Shown here in pieces: positions 27,807-37,124 of a DNA stretch of 63,413 nt. A program made the position numbers and the translations under genes. Numbering within the stretch: the first letter of the stretch is position 1; every line of letters starts with the position of its first letter. The notes beneath the pieces were generated by a model. The model was given only the letters and a program-made list of their open reading frames with translations, made no database searches and had not been told where the DNA came from. Source of the stretch: Fuerstiella sp. (GTDB taxonomy: Bacteria > Planctomycetota > Planctomycetia > Planctomycetales > Planctomycetaceae); the NCBI GenBank assembly GCA_022843805.1, contig JALHMY010000050.1:1-63413 (forward strand). The letters run 5' to 3'.

Positions 27807-29207
27807 ATGACCGGACAACCTGGTAAGAATGTGCCCTCAGACGATGATCGCTCAGGCCATGATCGCACAGATCAGAAAACGTTGTCTGATAATTATCGGT
27901 TTGCCGACAGTCTGAATGCAGCACCGGGACGGCCGTCCACATCCGGTATTCGCTGGATGATTGTGATGATGCTGATGGGATTCACGTTTCTGGGGCACTT
28001 CAATCGAGTGAGCATTTCTGTCGCGGGTGCTGAAAAGTTTATTGGTCCGCACGGCATGACGAAGGAACAGATGGGCTGGGTGTATTCGGCATTTCTGTTC
28101 GTCTATACGGTGATGATGCTTCCGGGCGGCTGGGTGATTGACCGTATCGGAACGCGATTGGCTCTGACCGGCATGGGACTCGGCATGGGGGCCTGTGTCG
28201 TCCTGACGGGACTGCTGGGATGGTCGGGACTGACGATTGCCGGATTATGGATACCGTTGCTTCTGATACGAGGTATTGCAGGTTCGCTGAGTGTGCCGCT
28301 GCACCCGGGAGCGGCCCGGTCGGTGTCGCTGTGGCTGCCAATTTCCAGTCGTTCGACGGGAAACGGTTTTGTGACGGCCGGTGCTCTGATTGGAATTTCG
28401 GTTGCCTACCCCGGATTTGGATGGCTCATGGATCAACTGGGGTGGGCTAATGCATTTATTGTCTGCGGAAGTGTGATGATGGTGTTTTCGCTGATGTGGT
28501 ATGCATTTTCTGCGGATGGGCCGCATCAGCACCCGCGGACCAGCGATGCAGAAAGACGGCTGATCGACAATGGCAGTACTTTACAGGTTCGACAGACTTC
28601 CACGATTGCCGATTTCTTCAGGATGTTTCGCAATCGCGGACTTCTGCTGCTGACAGTGAGTTATGCGGCCGTCAGTTACTTTCAGTATCTGTTTTTTTAC
28701 TGGATTGAGTTTTACTTTGAATCCGAACTGAAACTGCCTGTGACAGAATCACGAAACGCGACCTTTTATGTCATGATGGCGATGGCAGCGGGTATGGCTG
28801 GTGGCGGATTTCTCTCGGACAGCCTTTCCCGGATTCTTGGGCATCGCTGGGGTTATCGCCTTGTCGCCATCGCTGGCATGGGTTTAAGTGCACTGTTTGC
28901 CTGGCTGGGCATGGGAGCGGCGGCGCCCGGCGACATTGTGCAGCTGTTTGCCCTTGCCCTCGGGTCGCTCGGCATGTGTGAAGGGCTTTTCTGGACGACC
29001 GCCCCCGCGCTGGAACCACGCAATGGCGGACTGGCCTGTGCCTTTCTGAATACTGTCGGAAATGCAGGCGGGCTGATTGCTCCAATTCTCACGCCGTGGA
29101 TCGGCACAAACTACAGCTGGATGGCGGCAATGAATGTCGCCTGCGTGGTTTGCCTTGCTGGCTCAGTGCTGTGGCTGGGAATTGATCCCGAAAAATCGTC
29201 CGCATGA
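27807..29207 (+). CDS. MFS transporter, ACS-like
   Basis: 466 residues from ATG 27807, with GGAG 9 nt upstream; an upstream ATG at 27768 is possible. Twelve membrane segments are evident. MFS motifs include GHFNRVSISVA, GWVIDRIGTRLAL (loop 2-3 motif) and LRGIAGSL-like helix 4. The pattern fits the anion:cation symporter family (hexuronate, galactonate, glucarate). The 45-residue N-terminal tail is polar and variable. Substrate unknown; probably an organic acid. Divergent from the M24 gene. Confidence 0.82.
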   Translation: MTGQPGKNVPSDDDRSGHDRTDQKTLSDNYRFADSLNAAPGRPSTSGIRWMIVMMLMGFTFLGHFNRVSISVAGAEKFIGPHGMTKEQMGWVYSAFLFVYTVMMLPGGWVIDRIGTRLALTGMGLGMGACVVLTGLLGWSGLTIAGLWIPLLLIRGIAGSLSVPLHPGAARSVSLWLPISSRSTGNGFVTAGALIGISVAYPGFGWLMDQLGWANAFIVCGSVMMVFSLMWYAFSADGPHQHPRTSDAERRLIDNGSTLQVRQTSTIADFFRMFRNRGLLLLTVSYAAVSYFQYLFFYWIEFYFESELKLPVTESRNATFYVMMAMAAGMAGGGFLSDSLSRILGHRWGYRLVAIAGMGLSALFAWLGMGAAAPGDIVQLFALALGSLGMCEGLFWTTAPALEPRNGGLACAFLNTVGNAGGLIAPILTPWIGTNYSWMAAMNVACVVCLAGSVLWLGIDPEKSSA

Positions 29208-29313
29208 ATCGAACCAGTCGTTCGTGAGAGCGTTCCTGCATTTCCTCGTACTCGTACTCAGCCTCGCAGTCCTCAGTACTCTCGCTCCATCGACCTCTCT
29301 GAAACGCTCGAAG

Positions 29314-30870
29314 TTATTGTGAGGTCCATCGTTCAAGCATATCCTTCAGGTCCTGAAGGCGAAACGGCTTTTGGAGGAACCCGGCGGGCTCGATACTGAG
29401 TTCGGCCGGGGTATCGAACTGGTGGTCGATCGGTCGCCCCGCAATCACAATGACGGGAATGTCAATTTTGCGTTTTCGCATCTCCATCAGTGTTTCATGG
29501 CCGGACAGGCCGGGCATGGATTCATCCAGAAGAATGACATCAAAGTTTGTACTGGCCTCAAGCAGCATCAGAGCGTCAAGTCCGCTGAGCGCGGAGGAAA
29601 CCCGGTGGCCGAATAATTCAAGCATATTCCGACAAACGGACAGTATAGTTTGGTCATCGTCAACCACCAGAATTCTGAGTGACCTGCCCTGGCGATCCTG
29701 TGCTGATCGCGAATGAGTTTCAAAACGCGGAAGCAGCATGCAGATTTCTCGCCCGTCGGGAGGACGGGAAATCACGTGCAGCCGTCCCTTCATCTCGTGA
29801 ACGACGGCATTGACCATGGCAACAGACAAAGCCAGAGTACCACCGTAAATATCAATGGCAGCAGCCGAATGATATCCACTGGATGAGTGCTGATTCAGCT
29901 CGCGATCCGTGCGATCAATCACTGAAATGCGTACCCATTCCGTGTTGTCCGATGATTCCTTATAGTTTGTAATGGAGATGTCGACCGTCCCTCCATTCGC
30001 GCCAAGATCCCGGCAGATACTGTTACCGAGGGAGAGCATTGCGTGGTACAGTGCCGCCTCATCATAGTGAGTAATCCAAAGCTGTGTCCCGGAATCCATC
30101 TGCAGTCGGACGTCCACTATTGCGTTTTTCTGCAAACCGGAGATCACTCGATTCAGCAATGGAATCAGATTGCCGGGTCTCAGCACCGTCTGTGGCCGAC
30201 TGCCGAACTCGATCAGGTCTCTGACCAGTCGATGAATGCGACGTGCTCCATCCTCCGCGGCAAGCAGATGTTTCTGAACAGGATGGCTCTCATCAGAGTT
30301 TGGCTGATTAGCCGTACAGAGCAGCTTTGTCAGTTCGATGTTCCCAAGCACACTGGTCAGAGCATTATTGATTTCGTGTGCCACGCCTCCGGCAAGCTGA
30401 GCATTGATGCGGATCTTTTCACTATGTGCATAGTGGTCACGCAGGCGGCGTTCATTGGTAATATCCGTGAAAGCCCAGAGAAAATAAAACGGGCATCCGG
30501 TTTTCAGAATGAAGGGCGCTGAACGGACCAGCAGCAGACGCTCCACAGCTCCGCGTACCCTGAGCTCGAATACCGGAATCGAATACTCATGAAGATCAGC
30601 ATTCTCTGCCGCCGGTACCAGAGTGGTTCGGTCACCTGCACACGATCGAAGCAGATCGGCCAGTATTCTGCCCCGAACCTCCTGGTCGTCGGGTAGTCCC
30701 AGCAGCCGAAGCGCGGCGATATTGCTGAAGACAATCTGTCCGGAAGCATCCGCAACCACCGCACCGTCCCGGCGACCCGGAAGTTCGGAATTCAGCTGTG
30801 TATACAGCATTGCAAATGCCGCTTCGAGCTGTCCATCATCTGTGCTGTCAGACAGATTCGGAAACACCAC
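29314..30870 (-). CDS. Hybrid histidine kinase (PAS-HisKA-HATPase-receiver)
   Basis: 518 residues, no membrane segment, so cytoplasmic. PAS domain about 35-140 (GAVVADASGQIVFSNIAALR); H-box AGGVAHEINNALTSVLGN with phosphorylatable His about 165; ATPase domain about 260-390. Its glycine boxes are eroded: the Asp of VIDR remains but the following G-x-G is absent, and the G2 box reads GGTLALS. The C-terminal receiver (about 398-515) is intact: VVDDDQ, phosphoacceptor Asp in ILLDESMPG, Lys in LQKPF. No cognate DNA-binding regulator is adjacent. Confidence 0.87.
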   Translation of the reverse strand: MVFPNLSDSTDDGQLEAAFAMLYTQLNSELPGRRDGAVVADASGQIVFSNIAALRLLGLPDDQEVRGRILADLLRSCAGDRTTLVPAAENADLHEYSIPVFELRVRGAVERLLLVRSAPFILKTGCPFYFLWAFTDITNERRLRDHYAHSEKIRINAQLAGGVAHEINNALTSVLGNIELTKLLCTANQPNSDESHPVQKHLLAAEDGARRIHRLVRDLIEFGSRPQTVLRPGNLIPLLNRVISGLQKNAIVDVRLQMDSGTQLWITHYDEAALYHAMLSLGNSICRDLGANGGTVDISITNYKESSDNTEWVRISVIDRTDRELNQHSSSGYHSAAAIDIYGGTLALSVAMVNAVVHEMKGRLHVISRPPDGREICMLLPRFETHSRSAQDRQGRSLRILVVDDDQTILSVCRNMLELFGHRVSSALSGLDALMLLEASTNFDVILLDESMPGLSGHETLMEMRKRKIDIPVIVIAGRPIDHQFDTPAELSIEPAGFLQKPFRLQDLKDMLERWTSQ

Positions 30871-30924
30871 GCTTCATCTCCTTCTGTCGGAACTGCGCAG
30901 AGACTGACTGTTGCCTTTGTCCGG

Positions 30925-32043
30925 CTAGTCCGGCTGATTCGACTCGACGGCTTCCGCCTGCATCTTTTTCAGCGACTCAGCAACCGAAACCGCGTCGACT
31001 CCTTCAAATGATACTCGCACGGGTGGAACGGTGAGCTGGTGTGTGCGAGTACGACGGAAGACATTATCGCTGAGCTGAAATTGCCAGATCATCAATGCAA
31101 CTCCGGCACAGATGAGTAAAGCCAGCCAGCCCATATAGGGCGTCAGCTCATCAGCTCCCGTCCCGGTTGTCTGAACAGGAACAAATTTTTGTATGCGGCC
31201 TGCCAGAATGAGCGGAGTCAGACCAACGTCTCCTTTGGTGTCCTGTCCGGCCCGTACATAGCCTTCTCGTTTGAAGAAATAACCGGTCAGCTGAATTTCG
31301 GGTGGGGCCTTAAGTTCAGTATCCCCAAGAGGCAAACCCGCGTCCGCCGATGAAGCGACGACATGCACAAGCTGGTTGCCGGAATCCGGCAGCGAAATCC
31401 ATGCATCGTAAAGCGTTTTCAGGCCAAACGAATTCGCATCACTCTGAAGACGCGACATTCGCCTCAGCGTTCCCCGAATCTCCCATGCCTGGCCCCGGCA
31501 TGTTTCCGGAGAATCCATGAACAAAGCGTATTGTCCCTGGCGAGCGTCAGAATCTGTCACTTTGGACAAACGCTTCTCCGCCAGTCTCAGTGAGGCAAAA
31601 TACGCTTCCGATTCACTTGAATGAACGCCAATAATGTCATCACGCACTGGTTTTAAGAGTGCGGCTGGAACCGGTTCCGGTCCGGAAACTTCCCCAGGCC
31701 GAAGATCACCCTGTGCGAGATGTTCGATTCGGGCCACCTCTTCCTGGTCCAGCAATTCCCTGAGATCCAGTGTTCGCGGTTCATCGGCACGTGTGACTGC
31801 TCCTGAAGTAAACTCGTCAGGCTGAAGCGGCACGCCGCCCAGCAGATCTTCACTGATGTCTCTGGTCGGTGCCTCTGCCGGTGGCTTTTGCGGATTGCCG
31901 ACAATCCTCGCCCAGAACTCCGGACGACTGGCCACACTAACCATCAGGATCAGCGCACCCACAGCCACAATGACCAGTGTCAGTCTTCGCTGATCATGTG
32001 TCTGGATAATTCCTCGCGGTTTTCCCCGGGAACGAAAACGCAC
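30925..32043 (-). CDS. Two-transmembrane hypothetical protein
   Basis: 372 residues. Basic N-terminus, one membrane segment at about 21-38 (LTLVIVAVGALILMVSVA), a long extracytoplasmic domain, and a second membrane segment near 303-320 (MGWLALLICAGVALMIWQF) with a short cytoplasmic tail. The middle contains CRGQAWEIRGTLRRM, AWISLPDSGNQLVHVV and IQLTGYFFKREGY, suggestive of an OB- or beta-barrel-like module, but I do not recognise a named domain. It sits 54 bp upstream of the hybrid kinase on the same strand. Confidence 0.8.
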   Translation of the reverse strand: MRFRSRGKPRGIIQTHDQRRLTLVIVAVGALILMVSVASRPEFWARIVGNPQKPPAEAPTRDISEDLLGGVPLQPDEFTSGAVTRADEPRTLDLRELLDQEEVARIEHLAQGDLRPGEVSGPEPVPAALLKPVRDDIIGVHSSESEAYFASLRLAEKRLSKVTDSDARQGQYALFMDSPETCRGQAWEIRGTLRRMSRLQSDANSFGLKTLYDAWISLPDSGNQLVHVVASSADAGLPLGDTELKAPPEIQLTGYFFKREGYVRAGQDTKGDVGLTPLILAGRIQKFVPVQTTGTGADELTPYMGWLALLICAGVALMIWQFQLSDNVFRRTRTHQLTVPPVRVSFEGVDAVSVAESLKKMQAEAVESNQPD

Positions 32044-32275
32044 CGTGCGACTCCTGTCGTCAAAAGAATCCAGCCTTGCCCTGATTGCTAATCATGACAG
32101 ACCTCCCGTCCTGGATCAAGATTACCCCGGATTGACGAATTTGCTTCAACTCTGCAGGTTGCCCATTTTTATCCATGTTCGCCGTGGATCGCTCCACGGT
32201 CTCGCCAGAGATCGCAGAACGATCCACGACTACCAGCTGCACGTTTGCAGGTAAGGAAACGAAGAGAGTCGACGG

Positions 32276-33700
32276 TCAGCAATCAAAATAGAGAGCAAAT
32301 TCGTACGGGTGCGGCCTCTGATTGATCGCTTTCACTTCATCTTCCCTTTTGTGTCGAATCCATCGTTCGATGACATCCGGGGTAAACACATCGCCTCGTA
32401 ACAGAAAATCATGGTGTTTTTCGAGTGCTTCGAGAGCTGCTTCCAGCGAAGGAGGCGTGCAGATCAGTCCCTGCCGTTCTTCCGGTTCGAGGTCGTAGAG
32501 GTCTTTATCCTGTGGCTTTCCTGGTGAAATTCGGTTTTGTATGCCATCCAGCATCGCCATCAGCATGGCGGACATTGCCAGGTAGGGATTGCAGGCCGAA
32601 TCCGGGCATCGGAACTCGAATCGACGACGACCTTCATTACCAGAATTGACGGGGATTCTGATCGCCGCGGAACGATTTCGGTAACTGTAGGACAGGTTCA
32701 CCGGAGCCTCAAAACCAGGTGTCAGACGCTTATAGCTGTTGGTTGTCGGGCAGCAGAATGCGAGGAGGGCTGGAGCATGCTGAAGCAGGCCACCGATCGC
32801 GAACATTGCTGTCTCGCTGAGTCCACCGTAGCCTGAACCGGCAAACAGGGGGTGATTGTCTTTCCATAAAGACAGGTGGAGATGCAGTCCTGAGCCGTTG
32901 TCGTTCCAGACGGGTTTGGGCATGAATGTGGCCGTCTTGCCGCAGGCCGCCGCGACATTGCGGACGATATACTTGAGTCGGATGAGGTGATCGGCAATTC
33001 GCAGCAGCGAATCCGACTTCAGGTCAACTTCGCATTGTCCGCCGGAAGCAACTTCGTGATGCTGTCCTTCTGTCCGAATCCCGCTGTCTTCCAGAGCCAG
33101 CATAATTTCGGTTCGCAGATTTTGCAGCGTATCCGCTGGCGGCATTGGCAGGTATCCCTCCCGATGTCGAATTCGGTAACCCGAATTTGCCGGATCCGCT
33201 GAGCCTCTGTTCCACTGCCCTTCTGCACTGGAGATATGGTAGTATCCTTCGTGCTCCTTCTGATCGAATCGCACACTGTCGAAAACGAAGAATTCAGCTT
33301 CCGGCCCGAAGCACGCCTTGTCGGCGATGCCCGTTGACAGCATATAGTTTTCGGCTTTTCGTGCGATATTCCGGGGGTCTCTTGGATAGCTCTGGTGAGT
33401 TACGGGATCCCGAACATTACACAGCATTGCCAGCGTGGATTTCATGAACGGATCCACAAAGCATGTTTGCGATTCCGGAACAATCAGCATGTCGCTTTCA
33501 TGAATCGACTGCCAGCCCCGCATTGATGATCCATCAAACGGGAAGCCCTGCTCAAAGCTTTCTTCCGCCAGTTGCTCTGCTGGAATTGTAAAGTGGCGCT
33601 GCATACCACAAAAATCGGTGAATCGCAGGTCGATTGCTCGAATTTCCCGCTGTCGGCACAGAGCAAGTACTTCACGTGGCGAGTGTTGATTTTCAGTCAT
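32276..33700 (-). CDS. glnA: Glutamine synthetase, type I
   Basis: 474 residues, the size of bacterial GSI. It makes glutamine from glutamate, ammonia and ATP. Motifs: FPFDGSSMRGW near the N-terminus, GPEAEFFVFDSV, GQHHEVASGGQCEVD, KPVWNDNGSGLHLHLSLW, and the Arg-rich NRSAAIRIPV / RRRFEFRCPD. The adenylylation loop is conserved as KDLYDLEPEE, with Tyr in place, so control by GlnE-type adenylyl transfer is possible. No GlnB/GlnE gene is nearby. Confidence 0.95.
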   Translation of the reverse strand: MTENQHSPREVLALCRQREIRAIDLRFTDFCGMQRHFTIPAEQLAEESFEQGFPFDGSSMRGWQSIHESDMLIVPESQTCFVDPFMKSTLAMLCNVRDPVTHQSYPRDPRNIARKAENYMLSTGIADKACFGPEAEFFVFDSVRFDQKEHEGYYHISSAEGQWNRGSADPANSGYRIRHREGYLPMPPADTLQNLRTEIMLALEDSGIRTEGQHHEVASGGQCEVDLKSDSLLRIADHLIRLKYIVRNVAAACGKTATFMPKPVWNDNGSGLHLHLSLWKDNHPLFAGSGYGGLSETAMFAIGGLLQHAPALLAFCCPTTNSYKRLTPGFEAPVNLSYSYRNRSAAIRIPVNSGNEGRRRFEFRCPDSACNPYLAMSAMLMAMLDGIQNRISPGKPQDKDLYDLEPEERQGLICTPPSLEAALEALEKHHDFLLRGDVFTPDVIERWIRHKREDEVKAINQRPHPYEFALYFDC

Positions 33701-33814
33701 TGTCAGTTTTTCAATTGGCAGGAAGAGTTTCTGCCGGAGCCTGGCGGTTCTTAAATCACGACGTTCTGTTTACGGACTCACACTGTTCACTGGGTACACT
33801 GGAAGGACCTCAGG

Positions 33815-35728
33815 TCAGGGGCCACGGGGCGTGCCCAGTTCCACACTGAGTTCCATTTCGGTCGCATCTCGCCTGACAACGACCTTCCACGTATCGCCCG
33901 GTTTCGCCTTGCCCAGCTGATCCAGAAGAGCAGCATAGTCGGGAGTTCCCCGATCACCAACTCTGATAATCACATCCCCAACCTGAATCCCGGCTGACTT
34001 TGCCGGCGAATCCGGACGCACGGCACGAACCAGAATACCTTCAGTGTTTTCATCTGTCAGTTCCGGTTGAATTCCAAGAAACGGCAGCCTTGCCTGTTGT
34101 CGGCGAGAAGAACGGCTGACTTCCTGATATGTGGGGCGTTTCTTCAGCTGATCGATCGAGTTCAGCAGCAATTCGCTGTAATCAACAACATCCACCACTC
34201 CCTCGATATTGAGTCCGGCAAAATCATCATCGGGAGTGTGATAGGTTCCGGTCAGTCCGGTGAAACAAAACATCACGGGAATTTGTTTCTGATAAAACGG
34301 CAGATGATCACTTCCGCCAAAAGGATTCTCAACAATCGTAACATCCAGCGGTGATGCCTGATCGGCCTTCATCACCAGCTCTGCGAATTCCGTCGCCGAC
34401 CCGACGCCGTTGACCTCGACTCGATTTCCTCTCAGATTTCCAATCATGTCGAAATTCAGCATAAACACCGTCTGGTCAAGCGGAAAGGCTGGGTGACGGA
34501 CATAATGTGCACTGCCAAGCAGGCCCCGTTCTTCTGCCGAAAAGCAAATGAAGACCATACGCCTCTGCGGTTTTGGACCATTTGCGACACGACGGGCCAG
34601 TTCCAGGACCGCGGCTGTACCTGAGGCATTATCATCCGCGCCGTTGTGGATTTCTCCCTTACGACCGGGGGATCGGGATCCAAATCCTCCATAGCCGAGA
34701 TGATCATAGTGGCCTCCGATAACAATGGTTTCACCGGAGTACTCTCCTTCACCCTCAACTACCCCAATGAGGTTGTCCGTTGAAATTGTCTTTGCCAGAA
34801 ACTCTGTCGAAATCTCTGCACTCCAGCCAGAAAGCTCCTGAGACACCGGCTGCAGTGTTTCGTCAATGTAAGAGGCGACATCGCGCAATGTTCTCAGCTG
34901 TCTGCCATTCGCTGTCAGCGGAGTCACATCGAGTATCTGATCGATAATCGCCTGCCGAACATGGACGAACGGCACGCCGCTGCCGTTTGTTCCAAATCCA
35001 TTTGGAGGAGTCAGTTCGTCAATGTCGGGACCTGATTCCTGAAACGGATCATTTACAAAAATAATTCCGGCCGCTCGAGCATCAGCCAGCAGCTGCAGTT
35101 TGCGGTCGATGTAGGAATGGTTGCTGACCTGAGGTCCTTTGAATGCTCCGCCTGCCTTCTTCTGATGAGGCTCTCTGCGAATCAGGACGACAATGCGGCC
35201 TTCGACACTGATACCCGAATAATCGTCGTACTTGTCTTCTTCAGAGGTGATTCCGTATCCGATAAACGTCAGCCCCGCAACCGCCTTTCCAGTGGCTCCT
35301 CTTCGAATCGGCTGATATTCATCCACCAGCCTGGGGGTGATTGTCAGTCCGTTGGGTCCTTTGAGAACAACAGCGGTATTCTCCGACACAACGACTTCAC
35401 CAATCGTCACCTGAAAGGGTTGTCGAAAACTTCCATCCGGCATGCCAGGCTTCAGCCCGATTCGTTCGTACTCGCGAATGATGTGCTGAGCAGCAGTTTC
35501 GATACCCGGTGTATCAATTCCACGTCCCTCAAGTGCATCGGACGAGAGGAACTCGATGTCGTGAAGAACTCGGTCGACTTTTGCTGCCCGCGAGACAGAT
35601 TCTTCACCTGAAAAAGCAGAGTCTGCGATTCCTGAGCAGAGGTGAAAGAGGGAGAGGTAAAGCAGTGCGGATGTCCGAAGGCGCCGGATCACTGAGCATA
35701 GCCGGTTCCCGTATGTCTCTTCGATCAT
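33815..35728 (-). CDS. M28-family metallopeptidase with PA-like insert and PDZ domain
   Basis: About 637 residues from ATG 35728; ATGs at 35734 and 35755 are alternatives. An N-terminal hydrophobic export segment is followed by the M28 fold interrupted by a protease-associated-like domain (about 110-260). Zinc ligands and catalytic residues appear as IGGHYDHLGYG, GADDNASGTAAVLELA, FSAEERGLLGS, MLNFDMIGN and GGSDHLPF. The C-terminus is a PDZ domain (LGIQPELTDENTEGILV ... AKSAGIQVGDVIIRVGD). Likely a secreted aminopeptidase. The PDZ addition is common in planctomycete M28 enzymes. Confidence 0.9.
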   Translation of the reverse strand: MIEETYGNRLCSVIRRLRTSALLYLSLFHLCSGIADSAFSGEESVSRAAKVDRVLHDIEFLSSDALEGRGIDTPGIETAAQHIIREYERIGLKPGMPDGSFRQPFQVTIGEVVVSENTAVVLKGPNGLTITPRLVDEYQPIRRGATGKAVAGLTFIGYGITSEEDKYDDYSGISVEGRIVVLIRREPHQKKAGGAFKGPQVSNHSYIDRKLQLLADARAAGIIFVNDPFQESGPDIDELTPPNGFGTNGSGVPFVHVRQAIIDQILDVTPLTANGRQLRTLRDVASYIDETLQPVSQELSGWSAEISTEFLAKTISTDNLIGVVEGEGEYSGETIVIGGHYDHLGYGGFGSRSPGRKGEIHNGADDNASGTAAVLELARRVANGPKPQRRMVFICFSAEERGLLGSAHYVRHPAFPLDQTVFMLNFDMIGNLRGNRVEVNGVGSATEFAELVMKADQASPLDVTIVENPFGGSDHLPFYQKQIPVMFCFTGLTGTYHTPDDDFAGLNIEGVVDVVDYSELLLNSIDQLKKRPTYQEVSRSSRRQQARLPFLGIQPELTDENTEGILVRAVRPDSPAKSAGIQVGDVIIRVGDRGTPDYAALLDQLGKAKPGDTWKVVVRRDATEMELSVELGTPRGP

Positions 35729-35938
35729 GAACATTCTGCCTTTCATGCAAGCCACCAGCGGTGCGGACAGTCGTTTGGGCTGATGGCCGTTTGCTTACGA
35801 AAATGCGCTGCGAGAGTTTAGTCCCGAAGACAGAAATCCGTGAACTGTACAGGCGAATTGTCGGAAAAAATGCCACGGAAAGTACCGAAATCCGTTTGTT
35901 GAACGTCTGTCGGGAGGCCGCTGGCAGCAATGCTCAGC

Positions 35939-36868
35939 TTAGCCGTCTGCCTTCACCGGAACGGACGCGACAATTTCCCGGCACTTTTGAACGTCATTTC
36001 GAATCTGCCGGATGAGTGCCTCCACAGAGGAAAACTGCTGCTGCTCCCGGACCTCGGCCAGCAGGTCCACGGCCAGTTCGGTTCCATACAGCGAGCCTGA
36101 GAAATTGTCCAGGTGGCACTCGACCTTGATGCGGCCCTCGCCAAACGTCGAATTGGGGCCGATACTGACGGCTGTGACATAGCGGCGACCGCCAAGCCGT
36201 GTCACCCCGGCATAAACTCCGTTGGCGGGCAACAGTGTGGCGATTCCTTCAAGATTTGCCGTGGGAAACCCCAGCTCGCTGCCTCTGCGTGCACCTCGGT
36301 GAACCATTCCTCGCAACCGAAAACCATGCCCCAGCATGTGCACAGCTGACTGTATATGGCCTTCGCGAATCGCCTGACGAATCCTGCTGGATGAAATCTC
36401 CGAAGCATCGTCAGTCACCAGATCAACAATTTTCAACGGGATTTTTGCGGCTTCACAGTATCTCGTCAGATCCCGCACATCTCCGGCTCGATCCAAACCA
36501 AAGCGGAAATTGGCACCTTCCACCATGCCGCGTGCTTTGAGTTCTCCAACGACAAAGTCCCTGAAAAAGTCACTGGCGCTCATTGCCAGCAGTGCCGGAG
36601 TGACAGGCAATACAAGCACACGCTCGATTCCAGCCTCCTGCAGCAATTCACATCGATCTTCAATTGTGGTGAGTACGGGTGGAGCAAATTCCGGTCTCAG
36701 CAGAGAAATCGGATGCGGATGAAAGGTGACAGCAACGGAATGAGTCTGCTGTTCGGCGGCGAGCGTTATCAGAGCAGCCAGCATGCGACGGTGTCCGCGA
36801 TGAACTCCGTCAAAATTGCCAATCGCGATACATCCTCCGGCAGCGTTGAGTGAAATCCCAAAGTCCAT
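35939..36868 (-). CDS. ribF: Bifunctional riboflavin kinase / FAD synthetase
   Basis: 309 residues with both expected modules. The FAD synthetase part carries IGNFDGVHRGHRRML, FHPHPISLL, and SSSRIRQAIREG. The riboflavin kinase barrel has GARRGSELGFPTANLE, NGVYAGVTRLGGR and AVSIGPNSTF, ending in the family-typical SSVEALIRQIRNDVQ. It converts riboflavin to FMN and FAD. Cytoplasmic, single gene with no flavin-pathway neighbours. Confidence 0.95.
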   Translation of the reverse strand: MDFGISLNAAGGCIAIGNFDGVHRGHRRMLAALITLAAEQQTHSVAVTFHPHPISLLRPEFAPPVLTTIEDRCELLQEAGIERVLVLPVTPALLAMSASDFFRDFVVGELKARGMVEGANFRFGLDRAGDVRDLTRYCEAAKIPLKIVDLVTDDASEISSSRIRQAIREGHIQSAVHMLGHGFRLRGMVHRGARRGSELGFPTANLEGIATLLPANGVYAGVTRLGGRRYVTAVSIGPNSTFGEGRIKVECHLDNFSGSLYGTELAVDLLAEVREQQQFSSVEALIRQIRNDVQKCREIVASVPVKADG

Positions 36869-37124
36869 CTTTACGTGTCTTCAACCCAGTAACGTCACAG
36901 AACGTGGCGGCCTAAACTCAGTTTCCCCGGAACGTGTCCGGAGGTTCCCTTTAGTATTACAGTTCGCTGGAACCTGGTTTATCGCAGTTCCGGAAGAATG
37001 TGTAAAGCTGATACCGAAGTCCAGAAGACGTCCCGGTTTTCGGACGTTTGACAACTGAATCAGTTTGCTCAGACTGTCAGCGATTCCTCACTGATCATTT
37101 TTCTGGCTGCCGGAGACCCCCGAA

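Noticed and set aside
29208..29313. Possible structured element rich in CTCGTACTCGTACTC
   Set aside because: No clear stem and only one copy in the window; too weak to report as a feature.
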